NCBI GenBank assembly: GCA_029204225.1
Contig: CM055096.1
Location: 40,088,970 to 40,152,969, forward strand
Source of the DNA: Diphasiastrum complanatum
Lineage: Eukaryota; Streptophyta; Lycopodiopsida; Lycopodiales; Lycopodiaceae
Length of the DNA: 64,000 bases
Reading direction: 5' to 3'
In this document: positions 35,350-47,599 of the stretch, in pieces
Layout of the letters: each line of letters starts with the position of its first letter
Numbering within the stretch: position 1 is the stretch's first letter
Notes under the pieces: generated by a model
The model's database searches: none
Seen by the model: the letters and a program-made list of their open reading frames with translations, nothing else
What the model was told of the DNA's origin: nothing
Program-made: the position numbers and the translations under genes

Positions 35350-36804
35350 ACATACATTTCAATGTTTTCAAATCCCCTGCAAGGTGCCATTGAATTTGAA
35401 AACTTCCGTGGTTTTCAACTTTAAATTTCTCACCCTCCAAATGTCTCTTTATAATCTTGCCATAATTTGTTCGTGAAAATACCCATGAAAGTATTCTATG
35501 ATCCTCTTTCAAGACCTGTAGAGAAACAAGTAATGCCATGACATTAATAAAAAATGGCAATGTATGAAATGTTAATAACGATACTTAAAAAGAAAATTGA
35601 TAAGTATACGTGGAATGCTGCCATATGTGATTTTGCGATTGAACACTAAACGTTCGATCATATATATCTGAAACTTTGTTCATCAAAGTGAGACTCACTC
35701 GTTTCAACTTTTGACCTTTGATGATTTCGGATTCATCCAATTTTATTACAATAATGATCTTTCTATTTACCTGATGTCCGTCTAGATTATAGAATTGAAT
35801 ACTGTATTTTATAACATTTTCAATATCAAGGAAAATATTATTGCAATCATTGTAATTGAGCTCACCATATTCTGATTTGTATAATTCAATTATATAAAGT
35901 GGTTGGCCAACTACTTTGAACATTCCGTCATTCTAATAATTTCTTGCTAATTTTATCCAATATGGACGAGGAAGATAAGTTTTCTTCATGGTCACTTGAT
36001 AAAAGACTTCTTTAACTATTCTAAAAAAGTAGAATAAGCATCTCTGCTAATTCTAGAAACATCACATGCACCTAGTATCACATTTGTATCCATGTAAGTG
36101 TGAACTTTATTCAAAACAGTCTTTGCAATTTCATTTTTCATTTTTCATTTTTTCAAACCGAGCATTTTTCATCATTGCCTTTGTTGACTTTCTTGGTAAA
36201 ACATGAGTTAAAGATGATCCGATGCATGGACAATCTGTTAAATAGTTCTTTGCCACCAAACATGATCTGCAACAAACATATAAAACTCAAATTATTTATA
36301 TCAACAACAGATTTTAAACTCTCAAATCGCAACTTTTCTATGGATTCTAACATTTCTTGATTTGATCTCCAAAAAGTAGTGACTGTAGCATTCAACTCTG
36401 ACATAGCATGCTTGAGTGCATTGTTTTCAGCACTAGTGTGTTGCATAATGAAGCAATTGTTGATTTGCATGTTGCAATTGTTGCTTAGCAAACTATAATT
36501 GTTGATTAAGACAAGATATGCTATGCATTCCAATATCATACAACCTTTGACAATATCTAAGTAATCCGCTATCTCCTTCACATACAAATCTAAGAAGATG
36601 AGTTACGGACTTAAAATCTGGACACAAATTGGTAGCTAGATCATTAGGATAAATTGATCCATCCACCCACAAATCTATATTCTTATGATTATTTATTCTC
36701 AATTCTCTAACTATTGCAACAACATTTTTTATAGCTTTCAAATTTTTCTTAATAATTGGAGTGCATTCCATAGGAAGTGCAACATGCATATGGAACATTG
36801 CCAT
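35350..36804 (-). pseudogene. Unrecognised spliced gene (second)
   Basis: The coding blocks include 36804-36493 (MAMFHMHVALPMECTPIIKK), about 36430-36153 (ENNALKHAMSELNATVTTFW), about 35990-35610 (TYLPRPYWIKLARN, stop, NDGMFKVVGQPLYII.., then VIKLDESEIIKGQKLKRVSL) and 35517-35350 (VLKEDHRILSWVFSRTNYGK). The last block follows a good acceptor (tttctctacag) and the previous one ends at a gtatac donor. Composition is protein-like, with stops and frame changes. I recognise no family. Its layout recalls the minus-strand gene at 7246-14609, but I see no shared motif. Confidence 0.4.
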
Positions 36805-37185
36805 TGTTGAAAGCTACAATCCGTAAATGCTTCAATCTACAAAAAGTCAAATGAATAGATCTAGCTACTTTACTTTTTTAATGTCTATTTCACGCTGAAA
36901 AATCATCCTGCCTCATATTTTACTATAAGCATACAAATATTTCAAAAGTGTTGCTACTCTTGCTTTAGTTTTTGCATTGAGCATACCAAGATTTACAGTC
37001 TTAAAGTTCTAGCCCCGAATTTTGAAACAAGCATGCAGAGAAGTTATTACATCTCATGCTTAACTAACTAATGTCTGAAGTTAACCATACCAGTTTACGT
37101 CGAGCAAAGCCAAAAACTCAAAAAACGACGACCAAAATTTATCGGCTCGCATTCTCTCTCTATGTAACCTCTCTCTAAAGTGAAA

Positions 37186-37226
37186 TTTCTTAAAGGGCCC
37201 ATTTTGAGCCCATATGTCCCCTAATG
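37186..37226. repeat. Terminal inverted repeat end of a MITE-related element
   Basis: tcttaaagggcccattttg..cccctaatg matches the right terminus of MITE-1 (cttaaagggtctttttg..cctctaatg). It abuts a copia RT fragment starting tttgaagatgctatgg, again exactly at a coding junction. The other end was not found upstream. Confidence 0.6.
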
Positions 37227-37605
37227 TTTGAAGATGCTATGGAGTCACATGAATGGAGAGATGCCATGCAAAAGGAGTATGATGCTCTTATGGAGAATCA
37301 TACATAGAAGCTTGTGGATCTTCCTCGTGGAAGAAGACCACTTGAGTGCAAATGGATCTATAGATTAAGTACAACCAAGATGGAAGTATCAACAAGTATA
37401 AAGCAAGGATAGTGGCAAAGGGGTTCTTGCAAACCAAGGGAGTAGATTTTGTTGAAACATTTGCTCCAGTTGCTAAACTAGTTATTATAAGAGTGATTAT
37501 TTCTCTTGCAACTACTTTCAATTGGATTCTCAACTTGATGTGACTAATGCCTTTCTAAATGGCTATTTGGAAGAGGAGATCTTCATGAGGCTACCCGAGG
37601 GGGGA
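37227..37605 (+). pseudogene. Copia reverse transcriptase N-terminal fragment
   Basis: Matches the start of copia RT in several frames (EDAMESHEWRDAMQKEYDAL, then LVDLPRGRRPLECKWIYRL). Later codons correspond to the region ending in NAFLNGYLEEEIFM and the fragment stops at about 37605. It is closest to the RT start of element F. Frame changes and stops make it non-functional. Confidence 0.85.
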
Positions 37606-37989
37606 AGCAAGAGAAATAGCAACATTTTTTTAAATGAGTTGCTTTGTAGGGACAACCGAGGAAGCTATCTGGCCATGTCCCAATGATATTGACTTTGAAC
37701 TACGTAAAGAAAATACAAGATCCTTTCCTTCAGAGATTGCATCCAAAATAGTCTTCAAACATTGTTTTAAACTCTACAAACCATTAAAAGGTCTTATTTA
37801 GTATAGTTTGAAATTGGAAATAATTACATTTCATATGCTAAGCATGATTGTAGTAATTCATCTCAAATAAATTATTACCTTATACACTAAATAATATTCA
37901 CAATTATTCTTTGGATAAAAAAACATATATTTAAAAAAATTATTACGATAAAGATGACATACCAAGGTAACCAAAGCTTTGTCAAAAAA

Positions 37990-38310
37990 TGTCTACATTG
38001 TCTCATCTGCAAAGCTTGATCATGGCTTCGTTCAAATAAAAGAGAGAACGAGATTTATCTTGATCTTTTATAAGGATTTTGTTGTATCCTTCCTCTTATT
38101 CCTCATCAAGTTGATATTTAAGCACTTTTCCTTGAACTTGAAATTGAGAATCTCCTCTGCCAAGCTTCTCAGCAACATGAATATATAATTCATTCATCTT
38201 TGTATTATTGACACCTTTTGTAAAGTAATATATGAATTTCCTTTTATCCTTCAGAGGAACATCTTGGGCTTTACTACACATTTTCAATGTAATTTTCCAA
38301 GCCATGGTAT
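37990..38310 (-). pseudogene. Unidentified coding remnant
   Basis: A minus-strand block reads MAWKITLKMCSKAQDVPLKD, then KRKFIYYFTKGVNNTKMNEL, ending near KYQLDEE. The frame after the stop stays protein-like for about 30 more codons (DQDKSRSLFYLNEAMIKLCR). No family is recognised. It may belong to the second unrecognised spliced gene. Confidence 0.3.
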
Positions 38311-38562
38311 TTTGTGAAAAAATTCAATTTCACCTGAAACACAAAGTGAATATAGAGATGCTTAAGGAAATAGTCATCCCAAGACACAAATTTTCTCAGA
38401 AAAACAGCATTTTTAGCACAAGTCAAGATATTTTTAGTCCAATATAGAACGAGATTTAATTTTTTAAAATTAAATACAACTACAAATATTAAATAGATTT
38501 TATTAAATTTATGTCTAAATAAAAGATTTTATCTAATATTTAAACAACATAAATTCTTCGGT

Positions 38563-39075
38563 CTATGCTCGACATAGCATGCTAAAAAAATAACAAGCTT
38601 AAGTTATGATGAGCATAGGGACTTAAAGAGAAAGTCATCTCAATGCTATGTTGAGCATAGCTTCGAGGACGTAACCTCTTTGGTTGACTATGCTAAGCAT
38701 AGTCAACCAAAGAGGTTACATCATCAAAGCTATGCTCAGCATAGCAAACGCCGGACAATGGGCACTCGAAGCTATGCTCATCAGCATAGTCAAACTAAGA
38801 ACACGTTGCCTTGAAGCTATGCTCATCATAGCATCCGAAGCACTTGTTATGTTGAGCATAGCTTTGCGAAGTAGTCGGTCCAACTTCTTCCTATGCTGAG
38901 CATAGGGCACGCTGTAATGCGAAAGCACAACTACCTATGCTCATCATAACTAGTCGCAAAAGCAGAGTATAGTTGCTATGCTAAGCATAGCAAAGAAAAT
39001 TCTAGAGCCTAGAAGCTACTCATTCTAAAAAAGAATATTCTTTATCTTAATATTTTGTGCTATGCTAAGCATGGC
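38563..39075. repeat. Cluster of about 12 short palindromic repeats, core GCTATGCT-N-AGCATAGC
   Basis: Palindromic units at about 38563, 38604, 38645, 38688, 38729, 38771, 38816, 38847, 38890, 38935, 38975 and 39059 follow the pattern (g)ctatgct(n)agcatag(c), with centres a, c, g or short insertions (tca). Start-to-start spacing is 31-48 bp for the first eleven units, and the intervening sequence differs each time. It is not a CRISPR array (plant context, unequal units, no cas genes). A single related unit lies near 39635. Confidence 0.9.
38671..38719. repeat. Perfect 49-nt palindrome (24-bp arms, 1-nt centre)
   Basis: 38671-38694 is the exact reverse complement of 38696-38719, with a single a at 38695 between them. 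The core is one of the ctatgct/agcatag units; the outer arms run ggttgac..gtcaacc and gtaacctc..gaggttac. Confidence 0.97.
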
Positions 39076-39670
39076 GAAAGAATTATGAGAAAGACATCAA
39101 GTGTATTTATTATCTTAGTCGCAATTGTGTCCTTGAGGGCTATGTAGAGAACTATAGATGGTCATGATCGCGATGCTTAGAACACTCTGGCAACATGAAT
39201 GCATCAAATATTGCAAATGAGATGGCTTGTGTTGAGTTTTGGATCCTTAAATAAAAAAAATTCTGACACTCATCCTTGAAAATAGAGCTTTTATGCACTC
39301 GATCTCTAACACGTGAGCAATTGTCATGCCCAAGGCAGTCACGACTTGCCCACCATGCTAGCGACCTCAACCCTAAAACGGGATCTCGTCCTTAACCCTT
39401 AGCACCAACCCGATCTTAATCCTAATAGTATTTAAGACATGTTTGTGACCAAATTTAGTTACCAGTTTGTTTTTGTTAGTGCATTTTGATTGTGCATTTG
39501 CTAATATTTATGTGTTGGTCCTATTAAAACGTGCATGGCTTCTTTATCTCTTCTATGATCTGCATAGGATAATGTCAAGATTGTAGATCGTAATGTTTTA
39601 TTAGTGTGAAATTTTTTTTTTGCCCTATGCCAAGCATAAGTCTTAGGTTGCAATCTTTTTATATATTACA

Positions 39671-40600
39671 ATGTCAAGTAGTTCTACCTCTTCAATTCCA
39701 TTAGTCAGGACTCAGTACATAGCAACAAATGAGTCCTCTTCCTTTGACATTCCTAATGAAAGCTTTTTGGCTAAAAGCATGTTTTGGTGGTACAACATGG
39801 ACTATCAAGGACACTACCTTTTTTGGGTACAAATGCATTTAAAAACATGTTTATTGTTTAACATTTTAAACTGGGTCCACTAGAGATATGAAGAGACTAT
39901 GACTGTTTGTAATAGATTTGTAGGTGTGTAGTTGTAATAATTGCTTAATAATTACTTCTATTGTGGGACAGTAGGTCGCCGACTTCTCTCTCTCACCCTC
40001 GCTCTTGCTCTCGCTCTCTCGCGATCCAGCTCGCTCTCTCTCCTCAAATTTGAAAGATCTCCTGCTCTAGCTCTCTCTCTCATCGCATTCGCAACATCTC
40101 TCAATACTGATCTGATATACCTCCTTCTTGCTGATTGTGCCCTTTCTGATCGTGATGTGGCTGATCCAGATTTTTTTTGCTGATCGTGACCTGTTTGATT
40201 GGGCTCTTTGTCTGATTGATTCTAGCATGAATAGTTTTCAGGGCAATAATATATATTTCACAGATTCAATTCCGGATATTCCGGCAGTTTTTTCTACAAT
40301 GCATGAGACATACGCAAGTGACCCCAGCATGGAACCTCGTCACTGTGCCGACAGAGTTGCAATGAGGGATTATTGGGCTAGTAACAAATGAGAACAGAGA
40401 TTGAAAGAAATTTTTTTAGGAGGCTTGGAGATCAACCTTCAGAAGATGATGCCAAGACAAGAAAACAAATTTGTTTAGCTACGACAAAATATTGGTGAAG
40501 ACATACACAACAATTTTTAATAGGTATTCAAAGGGAGATGTTCCAAGAACTACTTCTACAACCAACCTTTCGGGAGCTACAAATATCATCTAGTACTATT
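39671..40600 (+). pseudogene. Possible exon remnants, unidentified
   Basis: A Ser-rich ORF (39671-39883, SSSTSSIPLVRTQYIATNES) and a later one (40128-40391) containing IYFTDSIPDIPAVFSTMHET and RHCADRVAMRDYWASNK look protein-like but carry no recognised domain. Further stops follow. A Ser/Leu-rich stretch at 39980-40080 is only an imperfect CT-rich microsatellite. Confidence 0.25.
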
Positions 40601-40689
40601 GAAAGCAATCTTGTTTCTAACATAAATAACACCCTCAGTCAAATTAAGGTGCCCCACTCGGTGAATGAACTCTTAGACCAATTGGTAGT

Positions 40690-42340
40690 ATTACTCTAGT
40701 AGTCGACTACTAATTTTACAAATTTTGTACTATTTTGGTACCATTTTTTGTGCTGGTAAAACTCTTGAATACAAATAATGGATAACTTATCATGTACCAA
40801 TTCCGATACTCTTGATCACTTAGTTAGGTTCTTTTATTGTAAGTGTCTCATATTTATATTAAAATATACCAAATAGGTACTATTTAGACTTCTTGTGACC
40901 ACGGTTTACACATAAAACTATTAAATTAGGTACTTTATATTTATATTTATTTGTGTTCGCACCTCGCATACAATCCTTTGTGGTCTTTTTGGTACTATTT
41001 TAGTATTGTTTACAAATTGGTGGAATCCAAGCTTTAGTTACTACCAATTTTACAAGATTTGTACTATTTTTATAATGTTTGCTTGTTTCTAAAATTTTTG
41101 AGTACCAAAGATTGGTACTAATAGAATCTTTTGAGTACCAAAGATTGGTACTAATAGAACCTATCATGTTAAATTTCTAGCCTCCAGACTACCAATTATT
41201 CTCCAAACTACCAATTAAGGTACTTTAACTTTCTGCTTGTGTGGTACTTTGGTACTATAAGATGCTTTGGTACTTTGGTACTACCTGTATATGATGTTTT
41301 GGTACTACCTAAAGGTACTTTCTAAAACTCCTGCTACTACCAATGATTGATACTTTGGTACTACTAGTATATGATGCTTTGGTACTACCTACAGGTACTT
41401 TCTACCTGTAACACGATAAGACCTCTTCAATATAGATCAGTGGTAATGAGAATCCTCCTCAAGTTCGCTTATGAAGATGTTAACAATGACTTTATTTAAG
41501 AAGTTTCGAGTGAACCAACATTGTATTGAGCTACACCAGTGTCAGATACTAATTTTACATATTTTGTATTGTTTTGGTATTATTTTTGTGTTGGTGAGAC
41601 ACTTTATTATGAAAGATTTATACTACAAGAACATATTTTAGACCAATTTCGTTCCTACTGACTACCAAATTAGGCTTTTTAGACTAAGTCTCTAAGTTTT
41701 ATTTTTAACATCTACCAAATAGGTACTATTTAGGCTTCTCTTTGGTACAATTTTTGTGCCTGTGAAACACTTTAATATGAAAGATTCGTACTACAAGAAC
41801 TTATCGTAAACCAATTTCGATCCTATTGACTACCAAATTAGGTCTTTTATACTAAGTTTCTACATTTTATTTTAAAATCAACCACATAGGTGCTATTTAG
41901 ACTTCTCATGACCACATTTCTCTATATTTATTTGTGTTCGTAGTTCGCATACAATCCTTTGTGGTCTTTTTGGTATTATCTTAGTGTTGTTTACCAATTA
42001 GTGGAATCTAAGCTTTAGGTACTACCAATTTTACAAAATATGTAATATTTTTGTAATGTTTACGTGTTCTTGAGACTTTAGAGTACCAAAAATGTACTTT
42101 CTACCGCTTTGGTACTTTGTTGCTATAAGAAGCTTTTATACATCTCTTCGACGTGTAGTGAGGGGTAGGGGTTTGAAATCACTTATGTCGTGTAAGACGA
42201 AAAGACTTCTTGAATATAGATCATCGATAACAAAAATACTTCTCCACTTTGAAGATGTTAACAATGACTTTAATGTAGAAGGATTCTTTAAGAAGTTTCA
42301 AGTGAACCAACACTGTATTGAGCTGAACCAGTGTGTTTCT
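40690..42340. repeat. GTAC-rich tandem repeat, about 780-bp period (array 2)
   Basis: Homologous to array 1: the marker acacgataag at about 41411 recurs as a variant near 42191, and aagaagtttcgagtgaacc / aagaagtttcaagtgaacc follow in each. A partial unit precedes from about 40690. Arrays 1 and 2 are about 6.5 kb apart in the same orientation. No ORF of note. Confidence 0.8.
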
Positions 42341-42411
42341 CAGTGTATCCTCAAATATAATTATAATTTATGACGTGGTTTCAGCAGATTTTGTTAGGGA
42401 GAGCAAGAGCG

Positions 42412-42619
<208 letters not shown>

Positions 42620-42989
42620 AGATTTTGATAGAGTTAAAGATAGTCAACGGTTCCAATTCTAGGAAGGGGTGTAGCCCTTGTTTTTTCCCTGTTGAAGACA
42701 TAGTATCATAAACGGTTCTTTGTTGGACTTGAAACATCCGCAAGGAAGGCCATGCTGGTGGGAGGGAGCACTGTGGTGACATTCTGGATAGGATACAACC
42801 ATATGGTTCAGAAATTTTGACTAACACTCTTCATGCTTTCTTTTTTCTCATTTCTCTCGTTTGATTCATATTGCTATGAATTTTACACATAGACTATGTT
42901 CGGCTCAATGTTCAAGTCGGCTTGGATCAACTTACGTGGTAACTCTTAGGCATATTATTATATTCTTTTAGTAAGCTATAAGGTTTTTA

Positions 42990-44660
42990 GGCCACAGGTC
43001 AAGCTGTTCCAAAGATTCAGAAGGGCTCACCCAGTTTTGCAGATATCGCTTAGATGTTTTGAGGTGTTGAAGCCTTATTTTGTCCGGAAACTGAAGGAGC
43101 AGTACACATGTTGTTGTGTGTACCATATGCAAATGATATATTTTAACAAGTTTGGTCATCATGGAAAGGATCATGTCTGCACATGTTCTATGTGCTACAA
43201 AATTCAAGAATCGGATATTTGCAAAGCATACCAATCTGTTTGCCCCAACATCAACAATATGTGGGAATCGCATTAATGTGCAAAGCCTCCTAATTCAGAA
43301 TACCATGCAGAAAAATGCTTGTTCGGGGACTGTAGTAAATGCGGCATTTGCATGTTGCCATTATGTCCCTCTGAGACATCAGTGGACATTAGGGAGTTGT
43401 TTGTGAAGATCTTTACAGACGTTGTGTCAGGGTTTATTGATGAGGGCGGTTCTATCAATAAGAGAAAGGATTTGGTAGTGCAAAGAATGCGGAGCAGTGC
43501 TTTTGTTGACCTAGTTTCAGCACATCTAAAAAACTTCATCAAGCATAATTTGTGTTTCGGTGGCAGTCACAACAATTTTTAGACTGCTTGTTAAAATTTC
43601 CATCGAATGTTATTGTTTTAGTCATTGACTTTGCGGAGAATTATTTGTTCAAGATGTAGAACGAGATACAATCCATGCACTGGTGGTCTAATTAGGTCAC
43701 GATACTTGTGCACATAACGTATGTTAGAAACTCTACATGTGCAGCTGAAAAGACTCTTCATTTTTCCATATCAAACAATAAGCTCCATGACACCTTATTC
43801 GTACAGCACTGTCTACTACTACATGACAATTGGTTGAAAGAGAACGGGTATAATCTGAGGTGTCATTGGGTGTGGTCAGACGGTGCGGCATCCCAATTCA
43901 AAGCTCAAAGGCCTTTTTTTTTCGTGGCCAAGTTTTATTTGTTGGGGGTTCTCACTACCTATTATTATTACTCTGTAGTTTTCAGATTTGTTACTTCAGA
44001 TAATACCAAAATTGGTACTGAACTACAAGACTTTAACTATATAGTCCATCTCAAAGTACCAAACTACACTGTTCTGGAGTACCAATTTTGGTACTATTTC
44101 CCTGATAGATAGTATCAAACTGGGACTATATGGGACATCCGAAATAGTCCAAATTGGTAATAGACAGGACACCAGGTTCGGAACTACGGGTACTGTTTGC
44201 AAGCACTGTTTATCGCAGCCAACATAAAAGTAAAAAATCTAACAATTTGTTCGCTTTTTAGCCAGATATTATCACTTGACAGGCCTGCAAATGATGCATA
44301 ATTTTTCTGTCTCAGGCCATGGAAAAGGCGAGCACGATGGAGTGGGTGCGGTCATAAAGAGAACCTCACTCACGAGTTGAAACCAGATGGCTGGCCCTTG
44401 AAATGTGCACCAGATGTGGTCGCATATCTGAAAGAAAGATTTAGGCCAAAAGGAGAAGGTCGCAGCTGTAGTACAAGAAGGGTTTTCTAGCTGGTCAGCA
44501 AGGATGAGGTGCAACGTGTTGTGAAATAGGATTGTCAGTGCATCATAGGCTCACGCTCGTTCCATTGTGTTGACGGATATTCAAAGCATCCAAATTCAAA
44601 GCTTATCAAACAAGAGACACGTGTATCCCTCCTTATGTTTGAAAATGTGTGCATAGTACC
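42990..44660 (+). pseudogene. DDE-transposase-like gene remnant with Cys-rich N-domain
   Basis: One frame from about 43010 reads EQYTCCCVYHMQMIYFNKFG, CTCSMCYKIQ, then after TAA (43274-43276) CLFGDCSKCGICMLPLCP, a zinc-binding-like Cys arrangement. A frameshift near 43560 leads to VIDFAENYLFKM, a stop, EIQSMHWW and VTILV, then the DDE-type block VWSDGAASQFKAQRPFFFVA. After an AT-rich insert or intron (about 43975-44318, possible acceptor ttctgtctcag) comes GHGKGEHDGVGAVIKR, then DCQCIIGSRSFHCVDG. The order (Cys cluster, DFAENY, SDG.ASQFK, HGKGEHDGVG) is one I associate with a family of transposase-like proteins known from animal and plant genomes. I cannot name the superfamily with confidence. 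At least four lesions make it dead. Confidence 0.6.
43985..44190. repeat. GTAC/agtacc-rich insert
   Basis: Words such as taccaaaattggtact and agtaccaattttggtact resemble those of the tandem arrays and of 46770-46960. It sits within the transposase-like remnant between two coding blocks. Confidence 0.5.
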
Positions 44661-45239
44661 TTTGTAACTTTCCCATTTTGGAATGCGATATTATTCAAGC
44701 AAAGGTCAATCCCATTGATGTTAAAACAAACACCTTAACATCATGACCATTGTTTAAAACATAGAATCATATTCAGTACCTTTGGTATGTAACATTCCAT
44801 TCCATACATATGGAATGTGTTACATAATTGATTCAAACCTTTTTTGGATTTTGAAACCCGTTGGGCACTTGACATTCTACCCAGTTCGGCCTCCCAAATA
44901 TTTTCAAGTCTAAATTGCCTAAATATTTTTGGCAGGCCGAACTAGGCTAAATAGTCATGTGCCTGGCGTAATGGGTTACATATGGCTTACTATCATATGA
45001 TGGTTATGAAATAGAGCAGGAATCAACATAATGAAATTTAGAATTTCTAAATTATGAAACAAAATAGACATCTATATTTTTATAGTCCTGAAATGTTGGC
45101 ATGTATTATGCCACTTCATATTGGTTGATTTCTCTCTCTATTTAAGAGCTAGGTGCTTTTTTGGGTCTTTCATAATGAGATTTACTTAGTTTTAACGATA
45201 TGCATGAAACTTGCTTGACTTTGGATGATGATTGTCTTT

Positions 45240-45955
45240 TGTGTACAACAGCTCTTGCCTAGATTCAAATTGTGTTTGATAGCTCATCAAGATCCGAGTT
45301 GATTGATAGTGTGCAAACTCTCATGGATCTATTCAAGGTCCTCAAAAATCACTTTTTTAACATAGTGCATGTGATTGGTTTTGTAATTTTTTTGATGGCA
45401 ACATTGTATTATCTCCATTTGGATATTCCTATTGACTTGGCACCTTTACAGAAAAGAGGAGTCAAAGAAGTGTTGATATTTGTTGAGGATTATTCTCATT
45501 ATAAGGTTGAAGAAAGAAAAGCTTGGATCTATGGACATATGGGACTTTGTATTCTTAGGCTCCTAACATTCTTTGAACACCCTATCTTCTCTTCAATAAC
45601 AAATCTCATTACATGGGTCATGATGGACTATTAGGATATTGTGAGAGAGTACAAGATTTATATGGAAATATGTTTTCAACACAAAGAATTCAATTTTGAG
45701 AAAGTGAGATTAGATGTATATCTTCTTATTTTCAAGAGAGATTGTCCCACTATAGAAAAAATAGTTGTTGAAACCGAACTACTTCTCACTATCGATGAGC
45801 AAGCCATTTCCAAATGGAAGCTCAGGGAGGGTGTTAGGGATTTTTTCGATAGGGGATTGGTCCCGCCAGAAAGCCCCAACAAGGGAAAGGGCCACATTGC
45901 CCTTACGCGGATGACTAGATTCAATTATCACTTCCAACTCTGGGGGTCGTCCTAG
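45240..45955 (+). pseudogene. Unknown ORF, about 228 codons with one stop
   Basis: A single frame runs from 45272 to 45955, broken only by a TAG at 45632-45634. A possible acceptor (gtacaacag) lies just upstream at 45250. The first half is hydrophobic (FFNIVHVIGFVIFLMATLYY); the second is charged (EEQ-type, DEQAISKWKLREGVRDFFDR). No domain is recognised. Its position between two transposase-like remnants suggests it could be a second gene of that transposon. Confidence 0.4.
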
Positions 45956-46059
45956 TCACCCCGTACTCCCCAATCAATGAGAGTTTTCAGGCTCTCAGAA
46001 GTATGATTGCAGGGAGAGGTTGCTATCTTCACTTGGTTTCTAGGTACAGACTTTGATTC

Positions 46060-46602
46060 CTAGATCGTCCTTACTTGCATATGGGGGCTAGTAATAGAAT
46101 CATTAGCAAGACTTTCACTAGGAGTTCCTAGAACCAATTCAGGGTGTTGAAACCATGCTCTTCTAGGATCATTCACTAGATTTGTGCTGTCACTGTTAGA
46201 TGCTACAGATGAGTGTACTGGTGGCTCAAAGATTGGAGTTTGTGTAAGAGATTGTGTTATTTCTGTGTATCGAGTGGAGGTGGCATCTATCAAATGCCAA
46301 TACTCGTCAATCACAAGCTCGTATACCTCTAGATAACCATGTTCTTCGCAGTGCTGTACCCTAATCAAACTGTCACTAGGCATTAGGTTATGATGAAATT
46401 CTGGGGTGTAGAAGTGGTATCGTAATATTCCTCTTCTATACATTTGACAAACATCGCCGAGTGACAGCAGGAGTTGATACTCAACTCTACTCATTGTAAG
46501 TGTCCATTTTTGTTTTCTGTGGGTTTTTAACAAAGCATTACCCTTAGAGATTGCCCCTAACCCCATGTGTTTGGCGTCATGCTCTCTAGGGTGGGTTTGC
46601 AC
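46060..46602 (-). pseudogene. Unknown ORF, 180 codons, next to transposase-like C-terminus
   Basis: An open minus-strand frame (LGAISKGNALLKTHRKQKWT, LLSLGDVCQMYRRGILRYHF, EHGYLEVYELVIDEYWHLID), with a Ser/Thr/Pro-rich end. It looks genuinely coding and may be an exon following the block at 47087-47551. No family is recognised. Confidence 0.4.
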
Positions 46603-47086
46603 TACCTTGAAGCTTATCTTTTCATGCTTCTCAAGTTAGGCTTTTTGTTGCTTTACCCAAGTGGATCTTCCCTTAGATTGCCTTTTGCCAAAATAGTATG
46701 TTCTTAGGACAAGGAACCTTTTTGCCTTATAATCTATAACTTAAGAATGGATACTTTGGAGTTTTAAACAAGCAGTACCTGTTTTTCAAATGGAACATGC
46801 ATTTTCAGTCAATACCAAAAGCACTACGATTGAGACTCCGATAGTACCAAAAAACGTAGCCTGAACTTTTTAACAAAAAAATCAGATTACTGATAGATAA
46901 GTAATCCAAAGTACCAAATTGGTACTCATCAGTCTCAAAACGGGTACTATGAAAGTACCAAATGAATCAATATAATGCACAAATGCTACTTGCATCCTTA
47001 TTTCAGGCCTTAAGCAAGTCCTCTTGATTGCTGTCATATTCGTACGCCATGTTGTTGTATATGTTTTCATATACATCGGTGGATAA

Positions 47087-47551
47087 TCAGAACATGTTAT
47101 GATATCCAGGGATAGGCTCCATGGGAAACCGGATTGCTCTCACCAGGTGTGAATAGATCATTACCGACTTTGTCTGGTCTAGAAGGTTGTATGTATCGAT
47201 CATGCCTTCGACTTGGCCATAGTATAGGCCTTCAACTACTCTCCCTCCTTTAACAATTATGTTGTGCCATGCATCCTTATGTGCTGTCGCTGCCTGGTAC
47301 ATCGTCTTGGTGCATTTAAGAAGGTAGAAATTCTCTCCTCTCTCTTCTACTTTGACCGCAAAATTGTCCCCAGCGGACAGCAAGTCATACAAACTATCAG
47401 GATTTCCCTCATGCATGGGCAGGTTGGTGTCATTATGCATTGACATGGATCCATAAGCACCATCATTATCTCCAACGTCATCGTCTTCATCGCTGCTAGC
47501 TACCTTTGACTCTGGAAATGGCTGGATAGACAAATATTTCCACTCTTCCAT
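47087..47551 (-). pseudogene. Likely C-terminal part of a second transposase-like copy
   Basis: A 154-codon frame has an acidic segment (ASSDEDDDVGDNDGA), then FYLLKCTKTMYQAATAHKDA, VVEGLYYGQVEGMIDTYNLL and IYSHLVRAIRFPMEPIPGYH. In proteins of the type seen at 42990-44660 an acidic linker followed by such a beta-rich, fluorescence-free C-terminal module is what I would expect, but this link rests on memory of the general pattern, not on an alignment. It is on the opposite strand to the first copy. Confidence 0.4.
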
Positions 47552-47599
47552 GTGTTGTCTATTCCTGCATCTTCTCCATTGCCCTATAATACAACATCA

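Noticed and set aside
38563-39075. CRISPR array
   Set aside because: Regular spacing of palindromes is suggestive, but the units are unequal, the spacers are short and variable, there are no cas genes, and the surroundings are plant retroelements.
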